DNA from: Barrientosiimonas humi
GTDB taxonomy: Bacteria > Actinomycetota > Actinomycetes > Actinomycetales > Dermatophilaceae
DNA: 64,000 nucleotides
Assembly: GCF_006716095.1 (NCBI RefSeq)
Contig: NZ_VFOK01000001.1
Location: forward strand, 310,001-374,000
Direction of reading: 5' to 3'
Positions 1 to 7,954 of the stretch are shown here, in pieces (positions within the stretch are counted from its first letter, which is position 1; every line of letters starts with the position of its first letter). The translations under genes were made by a program, and so were the position numbers. The notes beneath the pieces were generated by a model. That model saw only the letters and a program-made list of their open reading frames with translations, was not told the DNA's origin and ran no database searches.

Positions 1-87
1 GAGCGGCACCAGCGGCAGGGCCAGCCCGGCGGCCGCGGTCTGCAGCATCCGGCGGCGGGTGAGGGGGGAGGGGGTCTGGGCAGGCAT
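1..87 (-). CDS. Tat-exported protein, N-terminal fragment
   Basis: Only the first 29 codons are inside the window; the gene runs off the left edge. The visible residues begin MPAQTPSPLTRRRMLQTAAAG and continue into a hydrophobic Ala/Leu stretch. This is a twin-arginine signal (RRRML) followed by a hydrophobic core, so the protein is probably exported folded by the Tat pathway. An AAGGAG ribosome site lies about 6 nt before the ATG at 87 and supports this start. The mature domain is not visible, so no function can be given. Confidence 0.7.
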   Translation of the reverse strand, partial: MPAQTPSPLTRRRMLQTAAAGLALPLVPL

Positions 88-194
88 GCGAACTCCTTCG
101 CGAAGCGCGGTCAGTCCGGGAACTGTACCGGTTTAGCAGTCGCCGGAGGGGGTTCCGGGACCCCGCTCCTGCCGCTGCGAGGCCCGGCGCGTGC

Positions 195-566
195 TCAGTC
201 CTTGTCGACCTCGGTGACGCCCTCGTAGAGACCGATCTGGTTGCCGTCGGGGTCGACGAACGTCGCGAACCAGCTGGTCTCGCTGATCGGCGTCTTGTCC
301 ATGGCCACCTGGCCGCCGCCGGCCTTCACCTTCTCCAGCGTCTCGTCGATCGAGTCCACGACGACGTACGACCGGGGCTGGTCGAACCCGTCGCCGCGCG
401 GGGCGAGCCCGCCCCCGCTGATGCCGTTGGGTGCCTGCCACATGGGGTAGCCCTCGAAGCCGGGGAGCTCGGCGATCTGCCAGCCGAACAGGTCGTGGTA
501 GAACGCCGTCGCCCGCTGCATGTCGGTCACCGGGATGTCGAGGTGGGTGATGTCGCCGTGTGCCAT
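195..566 (-). CDS. VOC (glyoxalase/bleomycin-resistance fold) family protein
   Basis: The product has 123 residues, the usual length of a single-module vicinal-oxygen-chelate protein with paired beta-alpha-beta-beta-beta units. Residues 8-29 (HLDIPVTD, then FYHDLFGW) are the typical first module. The end, VDPDGNQIGLYE at about 104-115, is the typical second module. H8 and E115 are in the usual metal-ligand positions. Such proteins may be lyases, dioxygenases or drug-binding proteins, and the substrate cannot be read from sequence. It is transcribed divergently from the exporter at 682, with about 115 bp between them. I see no co-transcribed partner. Confidence 0.85.
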   Translation of the reverse strand: MAHGDITHLDIPVTDMQRATAFYHDLFGWQIAELPGFEGYPMWQAPNGISGGGLAPRGDGFDQPRSYVVVDSIDETLEKVKAGGGQVAMDKTPISETSWFATFVDPDGNQIGLYEGVTEVDKD

Positions 567-681
567 GAGGTCCCCTTCGAGGAGTGCGGTCGCGGGGTCG
601 CGCCCGTCGTTGACGACTCTGCTGCCCGAGCGCGTGCCGCGGCAACCGATTCGGCCAGGACCGGTGCTCTACGGTGCGCAG

Positions 682-2121
682 GTGAGCACCGAGCCCGCGC
701 TGCTGCGCCTGGACCAACCGGCCGGCAGACGCCTGCTGGCCGCCGCCGTGCTGGGGTCGGGCATCGCCTTCCTCGACGGCACCGTGGTCAACGTCGCGCT
801 GCCGCGCATCGGGGGCGAGCTCGACGCCGAGCTCGCCGGGCTGCAGTGGGTGATCAACGGCTACACGCTGACCCTCGCGTCGCTGATCCTGGTCGGCGGG
901 TCGCTGGGCGATCGCTTCGGTCGCAAGCGCGTATTCGCCTGGGGCATAGCGGGATTCGCGATCACGTCGCTGCTGTGCGCCATCGCCCCGACCATCCACA
1001 CCCTGGTGGGCGCCCGGCTGCTGCAAGGGGTCGCCGCCGCGCTGCTGACGCCCGGCAGCCTCGCGATGCTGCAGGCCAGCTTCGCCCGCGCCGACCGGAT
1101 GCGCGCGATCGGCGCGTGGACCGGGATGCTCGGCATCGCGACCGCCGGCGGCCCGGTGCTCGGCGGTTGGCTCGTCGGCATCAGCTGGCGCTGGGCGTTC
1201 GCGATCAACCTGCCGCTCGCCGCGATCACCCTGTGGCTGCTGCGCACCGCGCCGGAGTCGCGCGACGAGGAGGCCTCGGGCGAGCTCGACGTGCCGGGCA
1301 TCCTGCTCGCCCCGCTCGCGCTCGCGGGCCTCACCTGGGCGCTCACCGCCTGGCCCGACACCGGCGCGTCGGCGACCACGGTCGGCGCGGCCGTGCTGGG
1401 CGTCGCCGCCGCGGTGGGGTTCGTCGTGGCCGAGCGCCGCTCGCGGCACCCGATGGTGCTGCCGAGCCTGTTCACCAACAAGGTCTTCACCTCGATCAAC
1501 CTGGTCACCCTGGCGATCTACGCCGCGCTGTCCGGCTCGATGGTGTTCGTCGCGCTCTTCCTGCAGGTCACCGCAGGGTGGACCCCGCTGGCCGCCGGCG
1601 CCGCGACCGTCCCGATCAGCGCGGTCATGCTGGTGCTCGCCTCACGCTTCGGCGGCGTCGCGACGCGGCACGGCCCGCGCCTGCCGATGGTGGCGGGGGC
1701 GCTCCTGCTGGCCCTCGGGCTCGCCCTGCTGGCGCGCAGCCCCGACCAGCCGTCGTACGTCCTCGACGTCCTGCCCGGCATGCTCGCCCAGGGCCTCGGC
1801 CTGTCGATGCTCGTCGCGCCGCTCACCGGCACGGTGCTCGCGGCCGCGCCCGACTCGCACGCCGGCGTGGCCAGCGGCATCAACAACGCGGTGTCGCGCA
1901 CGGCCGGCCTGCTGGCCGTCGCCGGGCTGCCGCTGCTGGTGGGTCTCTCGGGCCGGGCCTACGCCGACCCCGCAGCCGTCGCCGACGCCTACCGCGCCGC
2001 GATGTGGTGGTGCGTGGGGCTGGTGCTGCTCGGGGCGCTGCTCACCGCCGTCACCCTCACCGGCCCGGCGGCGGAGCCCGCCGCGCAGCCGGCCGACGCC
2101 GATGGTGTCACCAACCCTTGA
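682..2121 (+). CDS. MFS drug/proton antiporter, DHA2 (EmrB/QacA-like) type
   Basis: This is an integral membrane exporter of about 479 residues with roughly 14 hydrophobic segments, which is the DHA2 pattern. Near the N-terminus, LDGTVVNVALPRI (TM1) and the loop motif GGSLGDRFGRKR (family motif A) are clear. A motif-C-like glycine-rich segment (GIATAGGPVLGG) marks an antiporter. The open frame extends upstream to 520, but that stretch overlaps the divergent VOC gene and encodes non-membrane sequence. I therefore chose GTG 682, whose product begins VSTEPALLRLDQPAG. The family exports hydrophobic or cationic compounds using the proton gradient; the substrate is unknown. Confidence 0.85.
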   Translation: MSTEPALLRLDQPAGRRLLAAAVLGSGIAFLDGTVVNVALPRIGGELDAELAGLQWVINGYTLTLASLILVGGSLGDRFGRKRVFAWGIAGFAITSLLCAIAPTIHTLVGARLLQGVAAALLTPGSLAMLQASFARADRMRAIGAWTGMLGIATAGGPVLGGWLVGISWRWAFAINLPLAAITLWLLRTAPESRDEEASGELDVPGILLAPLALAGLTWALTAWPDTGASATTVGAAVLGVAAAVGFVVAERRSRHPMVLPSLFTNKVFTSINLVTLAIYAALSGSMVFVALFLQVTAGWTPLAAGAATVPISAVMLVLASRFGGVATRHGPRLPMVAGALLLALGLALLARSPDQPSYVLDVLPGMLAQGLGLSMLVAPLTGTVLAAAPDSHAGVASGINNAVSRTAGLLAVAGLPLLVGLSGRAYADPAAVADAYRAAMWWCVGLVLLGALLTAVTLTGPAAEPAAQPADADGVTNP

Positions 2122-2129
2122 CGTGACAT

Positions 2130-2147
2130 CACTATGACGTCATAGTG
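2130..2147. promoter_or_regulatory. 18-bp perfect palindrome, probable autoregulatory operator
   Basis: CACTATGACGTCATAGTG is identical to its own reverse complement. It lies between the exporter stop (2121) and the start of the ribbon-helix-helix gene (ATG 2154). A TGACATCA half-site sits just upstream and repeats the TGACGTCA core. Ribbon-helix-helix proteins commonly bind such short inverted repeats at their own promoter, so the downstream gene is the likely binder (inference). Confidence 0.7.
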
Positions 2148-2153
2148 GTGCGC

Positions 2154-2666
2154 ATGGACCTCACGCCGTACGTCGACCTCCTCCGCCGCGACCTGTCCTC
2201 CGCGGCCGAGGTCGGGGGCGACCAGGGCCGGGAGGCGGCCCGCACCCTGCTCGTCGCGCTCGAGCCCGCGGCCCGACTCGCGCTCATGGGGGCGGTCGCC
2301 CAGGCGGCCGCCGAGATCAGCTCCGAGCTGCCGGCCGGGTCGGTCGAGGTGCGCCTCGCCGGCCGCGACCTCGACTTCGTCGTCGACGCCCCGCCGACCG
2401 TGCCCGAGCCGCCCGCCGCGCCCGCGCCGCCCGGCCCGCCGGAGGAGGCCGACGACGGCACCCTGGCGCGCGTCACGCTGCGCCTGCCCGAGCAGGTCAA
2501 GAAGCGCGCCGAAGACCTCGCCGGAGACGCCGGTCAGTCGCTGAACACGTGGCTGGTCAACGCCGTTCGCGCGGCGACCACCTCCGGCGGCACCGACTCG
2601 TTCGACCCGTTCCGCGACTCCGGTCGCAGTCGGCGGGGTCACTCCCGCATGAACGGCTGGCTGTAG
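2154..2666 (+). CDS. HicB/CopG-like ribbon-helix-helix regulator
   Basis: The product has about 170 residues. The N-terminal half (about 1-80) is an Ala-rich helical region of unknown role. A Pro/Ala linker (about 83-100) follows, then a ribbon-helix-helix segment: the strand ARVTLRLPEQV, then helices KKRAEDLAGDAG and SLNTWLVNAVRAA. This is the HicB-antitoxin-type DNA-binding unit. No HicA-like toxin is adjacent; the next gene is a DUF4097 protein, an arrangement common in actinobacteria. The start at ATG 2154 places the 18-bp palindrome immediately upstream. GTG 2145 is an alternative, but it would lie inside the palindrome. It probably represses its own operon. Confidence 0.75.
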   Translation: MDLTPYVDLLRRDLSSAAEVGGDQGREAARTLLVALEPAARLALMGAVAQAAAEISSELPAGSVEVRLAGRDLDFVVDAPPTVPEPPAAPAPPGPPEEADDGTLARVTLRLPEQVKKRAEDLAGDAGQSLNTWLVNAVRAATTSGGTDSFDPFRDSGRSRRGHSRMNGWL

Positions 2667-2774
2667 CGCCCGCCTGACCCACCACCCACCCAGGAGCGTC
2701 GCCGCGGGCGACGCCCCGCGATGGCGTACGCCCGAGAACGCCACACCCATCCACCGCACGGAAGGCACAGACCC

Positions 2775-3602
2775 ATGGACGAGTACGACTTCGAGACCCC
2801 CGAGCCGGTCGAGCTGCACGCCGAGCTCGGCAGCGGCTCCCTGCAGATCACGGCCGGCCAGGTCGGTGTCACCAAGGTCGCCGTCGACGGCGACGAGGGC
2901 GGTGACGTCACGGTGACGCAGGAGGGACGTCAGATCAGCATCAGGAGCCGCTCTGGGCGCCGCCTGTTCGGCGTCGGCCTCAGCGCCGACGTGGACGTCC
3001 GGGTGCTGGTGCCCACCGGCAGCGACCTGGTCGTCCGGTGCGGCTCGGCCGGCACCAGCGCCGACGGCACCTACGGCACGGGCAGCCTGCGCGCCGGCTC
3101 CGGCGGGATCCGCGTCGAGGCGTTCGCCGGCGACGCCACCGTCACGACCGGCTACGGGGACATCGAGCTCGGGGCCGTCGGCGGCTCCCTGCGCAGCAAG
3201 ACCGGCTCCGGCAGCCTCGCCGTCGGACGCTGCGACGGCGAGGCCGTCGTCACCAGCGGCTCGGGCAGCCTCCGCTTCGACACCTTCGGCCGGCTGCTCG
3301 CGGCCAAGACCGGCTCCGGCGACCTCGATGTCGGTCGCGCGGGGGAGTGGCTGGAGTTCAGCGCCGGCAGCGGCGACCTGCGCGTGCGCGAGCTGCGCGC
3401 CGGGCAGGTGCAGGCCAAGACCGGTTCGGGCGACATCGACCTCGCGATCCCCGCGGGCACCCCTGTGTGGACCGACCTGCGCACCGTCAGCGGCCGCGTC
3501 GACAACCAGCTGCCCAGCGTGGGTCAGCCCGCCGAGGGCGACCCGTTCGTCCACCTGCGCGTCGTCACCGCCAGCGGCGACGTGCGGCTGCGGCCCGCGT
3601 GA
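2775..3602 (+). CDS. DUF4097-family beta-repeat protein
   Basis: The product has 275 residues and is almost entirely short repeated beta strands. The recurrent unit resembles KTGSGSL, KTGSGDL or VTSGSGSL about every 20 residues (for example AKTGSGDLDVGRAG and AKTGSGDIDLAIP), so a right-handed beta-helix or adhesin-like solenoid is likely. There is no signal peptide or membrane segment, so it is probably cytoplasmic. It follows the ribbon-helix-helix gene by 108 bp and likely shares its operon. ATG 2775 (MDEYDFETPEPVELH) is preferred over ATG 2721 because a GGAAGG ribosome site precedes it and the extra residues look non-homologous. The molecular function of DUF4097 is unknown. Confidence 0.8.
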   Translation: MDEYDFETPEPVELHAELGSGSLQITAGQVGVTKVAVDGDEGGDVTVTQEGRQISIRSRSGRRLFGVGLSADVDVRVLVPTGSDLVVRCGSAGTSADGTYGTGSLRAGSGGIRVEAFAGDATVTTGYGDIELGAVGGSLRSKTGSGSLAVGRCDGEAVVTSGSGSLRFDTFGRLLAAKTGSGDLDVGRAGEWLEFSAGSGDLRVRELRAGQVQAKTGSGDIDLAIPAGTPVWTDLRTVSGRVDNQLPSVGQPAEGDPFVHLRVVTASGDVRLRPA

Positions 3603-3626
3603 ACCCACGACGAAAGGCCATGACCC

Positions 3627-3818
3627 ATGTGCATCCCACCCGTCACCCGCGAACAGCTCACCACGCAGGCCGTCGCCGAGCGCGAGGCCGCCGGGCAGCG
3701 ACCCCGCCGCGACAGGCGGCCCCCCGACCCCGGCCGGGCCAGAGTGCTGCGCCGCAGCCTCTGGCACGACCGCGTCGTGGTGACCGTGTCGGTCAGGCCT
3801 GCGCGATCGGGGCGGTGA
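3627..3818 (+). CDS. small basic hypothetical protein
   Basis: This is a 63-residue reading frame that starts MCIPPVTREQLTTQA and is rich in Arg. A GAAAGG ribosome site lies about 9 nt before ATG 3627, and the gene follows the DUF4097 gene by 24 bp, so it could be the third gene of that operon. Its last 26 bp overlap the end of the convergent acyl-CoA dehydrogenase gene. I recognise no domain. The ribosome site and operon position support it, but a chance frame in this GC-rich DNA is not excluded. Confidence 0.4.
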   Translation: MCIPPVTREQLTTQAVAEREAAGQRPRRDRRPPDPGRARVLRRSLWHDRVVVTVSVRPARSGR

Positions 3819-5724
3819 TCAGCCCGTCGGGGATGCCCAGCGCGTCGACCAGCGTCGACACGTGCGGCCGCAGCTGCTGGCACAGCGTGTTGACCTGCGC
3901 GGTCACCGCGCGCGACCGGGTGGTGTTCAGCCGGCCGTGCTCGAGGAACCAGGCGCGGTCCTCCTCGATCGAGGCGAGGGCGTACAGGCTGCAGACCTGG
4001 TCCATCAGCTCCTTGGCCGGGCCCTCGTCCATCTCGTCGACCGCCTCGGCGAACGCCTCCATGACCACCCGGTCGACGTGCGTGCGCGCGGCGAACAGCA
4101 CGTGGTCCTGGGCGTTGTTGAACATCTCGAACGCGGTCTCCGGCGTCGCCTTGCGCAGCCGCCGGCCGACCCCCTCGAGCGAGTGGTCGGCACGCTGCTC
4201 GAACATCGAGAGCTGCCAGCCGCGGTCGTCCAGCGCGCTGTCGTCGTCGCGGCCCTTGGCCACGTCGAGCAGCCGCTGCAGCCGGGCGCGACCGGTGGTG
4301 CGCTCGACCAGCCCCTCGGCGACCTGCTTGCTGACCATGCTCACCATCGCGACCTGGTCCAGGTCGCCCCACATCTCCTTGTACTCGGTGAGCAGCCCCT
4401 TGGCCACCAGCTGCAGCAGCACCGTGTTGTCACCCTCGAACGTGGTGAACACGTCGACGTCGGCGCGCAGCTGGCCCAGCTCGTTCTCGGCCATGTAGCC
4501 CGCGCCGCCGCACGCCTCGCGGCAGGCCTGGATGGTGTCGAGGGCGTGCCAGGTCTGCACCGCCTTCAGGCCCGCGACGCGGGTCTCCAGCTCGCGCTGG
4601 GCCTCCTCGTCCTCCTGGCTGCGGGTGCCGGCCGTCCCCGCGCCGTGCAGCTCCTCGAGCCGCTCGGTCACCAGGTTCTGGGCCAGGCTCAGGGCGTACG
4701 ACTTCGCGAGTCGGGGGAGCAGCTTGCGCTGGTGGGCCAGATAGTCCAGGACCACCGTCTCCTGCTCGGTGCCCGGCGCCTCGAACTGGCGGCGCTGGTC
4801 GCCGTAGCGCAGCGCGATCGCCAGCGCCTTCTTGGCCGCCGACCCGGCGCCGCCGCCGACGCACACCCGCCCGCGCACGAGCGTGCCGAGCATGGTGAAG
4901 AAGCGGCGGTTCTCGCTGTCGATCGGGGAGACGTACTGCCCCTCGTCGTCGATGTCGCCGAACGCGTTGAGCAGGTTGGCCTTGGGCACCCGCACCTGGT
5001 CGAAGGCGAACGTGCCGTTGTCGACGCCCGGCAGCCCGGCCTTGACGCCGTTGTCGCCGATCGTGACGCCCGGCAGTGCGTTGCCGGCCTCGTCGCGCAC
5101 CGGCACGAGCACGGCGTGCACGCCGTGCGAGCCCTCGTCGGTGATCAGCTGGGCGAACACGACGGCCATCCGCCCGTCGCGGGCGGCGTTGCCGATGTAG
5201 GTCTTCACGGCCGACTCGGTCGGGGTGTGCACGACGAGGTCGCCGGTCTCGTGGTCGTACGTCGCGGTCGTCTCGAGGCGCGCCACGTTCGAGCCGTGGC
5301 CGACCTCGGTCATCGCGAACGCGCCGAGCAGCTTCCCGGTCATGATCTGCTCCAGGTGCTCGGCGTGGTGCCGCTCGGTGCCGAGCCGCGCGACGGCGCC
5401 GCCGAACAGGCCGAACTGCACGCCGAGCTTGACCAGCAGCGACAGGTCGCCGTAGCCCTGCATCTCGAACAGCACGCAGGAGGCGCCGTAGTCGCGCTCC
5501 CCGCCGTAGGCGTGCGGGAAGCCGACCCGGCCGTAGCCCTCGGCCGCGAGCTCGGTGAGCTGGCGGGTCACCCGCTCGCGCTGCTCCTCGAGGGAACCTC
5601 CGGGCTCCCCGAGCAGCTGGTCGGGGACGGCCCGCTCGCGGAACTCCTCGCGCAGGTCGCGCCAGGCTCCGTCGAGCACGGAGCGCAGCTGCGTGGCGGT
5701 CTCGGTGGGGCGGTGCTGGGTCAT
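3793..5724 (-). CDS. acyl-CoA dehydrogenase/oxidase-like flavoprotein (FadE5-like)
   Basis: The protein has 643 residues, longer than ordinary acyl-CoA dehydrogenases (about 380-400) and close to the acyl-CoA-oxidase-like class. The flavin/substrate region contains FAMTEVGHGSNVARLETTA (about 150-170). The segment TTFEGDNTVLLQL holds E430, aligned with the catalytic base of acyl-CoA oxidases. It should catalyse the first, FAD-dependent step of fatty acyl-CoA beta-oxidation. The ATG overlaps the TetR stop by 4 bp (ATGA), so the two are translationally coupled. The divergent fadA-fabG-maoC genes give the same set as mycobacterial fadE5, fadA2, fabG4 and htdX. Electron acceptor (ETF or oxygen) and chain length are not readable. 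Confidence 0.88.
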   Translation of the reverse strand: MTQHRPTETATQLRSVLDGAWRDLREEFRERAVPDQLLGEPGGSLEEQRERVTRQLTELAAEGYGRVGFPHAYGGERDYGASCVLFEMQGYGDLSLLVKLGVQFGLFGGAVARLGTERHHAEHLEQIMTGKLLGAFAMTEVGHGSNVARLETTATYDHETGDLVVHTPTESAVKTYIGNAARDGRMAVVFAQLITDEGSHGVHAVLVPVRDEAGNALPGVTIGDNGVKAGLPGVDNGTFAFDQVRVPKANLLNAFGDIDDEGQYVSPIDSENRRFFTMLGTLVRGRVCVGGGAGSAAKKALAIALRYGDQRRQFEAPGTEQETVVLDYLAHQRKLLPRLAKSYALSLAQNLVTERLEELHGAGTAGTRSQEDEEAQRELETRVAGLKAVQTWHALDTIQACREACGGAGYMAENELGQLRADVDVFTTFEGDNTVLLQLVAKGLLTEYKEMWGDLDQVAMVSMVSKQVAEGLVERTTGRARLQRLLDVAKGRDDDSALDDRGWQLSMFEQRADHSLEGVGRRLRKATPETAFEMFNNAQDHVLFAARTHVDRVVMEAFAEAVDEMDEGPAKELMDQVCSLYALASIEEDRAWFLEHGRLNTTRSRAVTAQVNTLCQQLRPHVSTLVDALGIPDGLITAPIAQA

Positions 5725-6431
5725 GTCGTGTCTCCTCGAGAGGCGGGGGGACCGTTCAGGATTCCGGCCACGCCGAAGGCGGCGAGGTCGGCGAGCTGGG
5801 CCACCACGACCTCGCGTGGCGCCCGGTCGGGCGAGACCAGCCAGCGGTCGGCCGACTCGCGGACGAAGCCGACCAGGCCGTGCGCCCAGGTCTCGGCCGC
5901 GTCGGCGTCGAGCCCGCGCGCGTTGAGCGCGGTGGTGAACACCTCCGCCAGCGCCGTCGCGACCGTGTCGGACAGGCCCGCCATCGGGTCCTCCTGCAGC
6001 GGGCCGTCGACGATGGGGCGGCGGGTGACGAAGCGATAGACCTCGGGGTCGCGCTCGACCAGGCGCAGGTAGCTGTCGATCACGGCGGTCAGCGCCGGCC
6101 GCGGGTCCCCGCCGGGCCGCAGCGCTGCCGCCTGCTCGCCGACCGAGTCGGCCAGCGCGCGCTGGATCTCGCTCAGGATCAGCTCGTCGACCGACTCGCA
6201 CACCGCGAGGTAGAGGCCGACGCGATCGCCGAGGTGTCGGTAGACCACCGTCTTGCTGGTGCCGGCGACGGCCGAGATCTCGTCCATCCCCACGGTCGGG
6301 CCGTGCGTGCGGATCGCGCGCAGCGCCGCCTCGACCAGCTGGCGGCGCCGCTCCTTGCGGTGCTCGGCCCAGCGCACGTCACGGCCGTCGGGTCGGGGCG
6401 CTTCCTGGGGCGCCGGCTCAGCAGGGGTCAT
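5721..6431 (-). CDS. TetR-family transcriptional regulator
   Basis: The product has 236 residues. A helix-turn-helix lies at about 30-75 (core EISAVAGTSKTVVYRHLGDR), after an N-terminal tail rich in Pro and Glu. The C-terminal helical ligand domain spans about 80-230. The gene is read divergently from fadA and overlaps the acyl-CoA dehydrogenase by 4 bp. It therefore most likely controls both arms of this beta-oxidation cluster in response to an acyl-CoA or fatty acid (inference from position). A direct-repeat region in the 109-bp gap is the candidate operator. Confidence 0.88.
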   Translation of the reverse strand: MTPAEPAPQEAPRPDGRDVRWAEHRKERRRQLVEAALRAIRTHGPTVGMDEISAVAGTSKTVVYRHLGDRVGLYLAVCESVDELILSEIQRALADSVGEQAAALRPGGDPRPALTAVIDSYLRLVERDPEVYRFVTRRPIVDGPLQEDPMAGLSDTVATALAEVFTTALNARGLDADAAETWAHGLVGFVRESADRWLVSPDRAPREVVVAQLADLAAFGVAGILNGPPASRGDTT

Positions 6432-6457
6432 GGCAGAGAGGGTACCCGCTACGAGCC

Positions 6458-6484
6458 GTACCTGCTACTGTCGGTATCGGTAAA
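6458..6484. promoter_or_regulatory. candidate TetR operator between tetR and fadA
   Basis: The divergent gap contains TACCTGCTACTGTCGGTATC followed by GGTAAAT. Read on the other strand it has two direct TACCGA units, and the ends TACC and GGTA form a loose inverted repeat. The position between the two divergent starts fits an operator serving both arms. The symmetry is imperfect, so this is only a candidate. Confidence 0.35.
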
Positions 6485-6540
6485 TCTCGGTCGCCGCTCG
6501 GCGACCGACCGGGCACCCCGAGATCCAGGAGACATCGGCC

Positions 6541-7818
6541 ATGACCCCACGCGACGCCGTCATCGTCGGCGGCAACCGCATCCCGTTCGCGCGCTCGGGC
6601 GGGCGCTACCTCAAGGCCTCCAACCAGGACATGCTCACCACCGCGATCGACGGTCTCGTCGCGCGGTTCGGCCTGCAGGGTGAGCGGCTGGGCGAGGTCG
6701 CCGCGGGCGCGGTGATCAAGCACGCCCGCGACTTCAACCTCACCCGCGAGGCCGTCCTGGGCTCGCACCTGTCGCCCGAGACCCCGGCGTACGACGTCCA
6801 GCAGGCGTGCGGGACCGGCCTGGAGACCGCGGTGCTGGTCGCCAACAAGATCGCCCTCGGGCAGATCGATGCCGGCATCGCCGGCGGGTCCGACACCACC
6901 AGCGACGCCCCGCTCGCGCTCAACGACGACCTGCGCCGCACCCTCATGCAGGCCAACTACGCCAAGACCCCGCAGCAGCGGCTCAAGGCGCTCACCAAGA
7001 TCCGCCCCGCCCAGCTCGCGCCGGAGCAGCCGCGCAACGCCGAGCCGCGCACCGGGCTGTCGATGGGTGAGCACATGGCGATCACCGCCAAGGAGTGGGG
7101 CGTGCCGCGCGAGGCCCAGGACGAGCTCACGGTGCGCAGCCACCAGAACCTGGCGGCGGCGTACGACCGGGGCTTCTTCGACGACCTCGTCACGCCCTAC
7201 CTCGGCCTGACCCGCGACCAGAACCTGCGACCGGACAGCACGGTCGAGGCGCTCGCCAAGCTCAAGCCGGTCTTCGGCAAGGGCGAGGGCGCGACGATGA
7301 CCGCCGCGAACTCCACCCCGCTCACCGACGGGGCCGCCACCGTGCTGCTCAGCTCGCGCGAGTGGGCCGCCGAGCGCGGCCTGACCCCGCTCGCGCGGTT
7401 CGTCGACGCCGAGACCGCCGCGGTCGACTACGTCACCGGCAACGAGGGGCTGCTGATGGCCCCGGCGTACGCCGTGCCGCGCCTGCTCGCGCGCAACGGC
7501 CTGACCCTGCAGGACTTCGACTACTACGAGATCCACGAGGCCTTCGCCTCGACGGTGCTCGCGACGCTCTCCGCGTGGGAGAGCGAGGAGTTCTGCAAGG
7601 GCAAGCTCGGCCTCGACGCGCCGCTCGGCTCGATCGACCGGGACAAGCTCAACGTCAACGGCTCCAGCCTCGCGGCGGGCCACCCGTTCGCCGCCACCGG
7701 CGCGCGCATCGTGGCCTCGCTCGCCAAGCAGCTGCACGAGAAGGGGTCGGGCCGCGGCCTGATCTCCATCTGCGCGGCGGGGGGCCAGGGCGTGGTGGCG
7801 ATCCTCGAGGCCGCATGA
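6541..7818 (+). CDS. fadA: acetyl-CoA acyltransferase (thiolase), FadA/FadI type
   Basis: This 425-residue thiolase cleaves 3-oxoacyl-CoA or, in reverse, condenses acyl-CoAs. The nucleophilic cysteine is C90 in QQACGTGLE. The histidine motif GHPFAATGARIVASL and the C-terminal CAAGGQG, with the second active-site cysteine, are both present, as is the thiolase HEAF motif. Length matches mycobacterial FadA2 (about 440). It opens the rightward arm of the cluster, 136 bp before fabG, facing the tetR/acyl-CoA dehydrogenase pair. Confidence 0.93.
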   Translation: MTPRDAVIVGGNRIPFARSGGRYLKASNQDMLTTAIDGLVARFGLQGERLGEVAAGAVIKHARDFNLTREAVLGSHLSPETPAYDVQQACGTGLETAVLVANKIALGQIDAGIAGGSDTTSDAPLALNDDLRRTLMQANYAKTPQQRLKALTKIRPAQLAPEQPRNAEPRTGLSMGEHMAITAKEWGVPREAQDELTVRSHQNLAAAYDRGFFDDLVTPYLGLTRDQNLRPDSTVEALAKLKPVFGKGEGATMTAANSTPLTDGAATVLLSSREWAAERGLTPLARFVDAETAAVDYVTGNEGLLMAPAYAVPRLLARNGLTLQDFDYYEIHEAFASTVLATLSAWESEEFCKGKLGLDAPLGSIDRDKLNVNGSSLAAGHPFAATGARIVASLAKQLHEKGSGRGLISICAAGGQGVVAILEAA

Positions 7819-7954
7819 GCGGCGAGGAGCGCGCAGCGCAGGTTGGCGGCGAGGAACGAGCCGCCGGCCGGAGCGGAGTGCGACCGAGCGCGACAGAGGG
7901 CATGAGCGGCACCAGCGACAAGCGACGGAACGTGACGAACGTGGAGGACCAGAA
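7819..7954. repeat. dispersed-repeat copy between fadA and fabG
   Basis: This 136-bp gap holds a GAGCGCAGCGCAGGTTGG block, then CGGCCGGAGCGGAGTGCGA at about 7866-7884. Both blocks recur in the same order about 30 kb away, just after rpoC (38264-38323). No reading frame or strong hairpin is evident. It looks like one copy of a short intergenic repeat family. Confidence 0.55.

Noticed and set aside
2154-2666. HicAB toxin-antitoxin system
   Set aside because: Only the HicB-like DNA-binding part is present; no HicA-sized partner with a catalytic His is encoded next to it.
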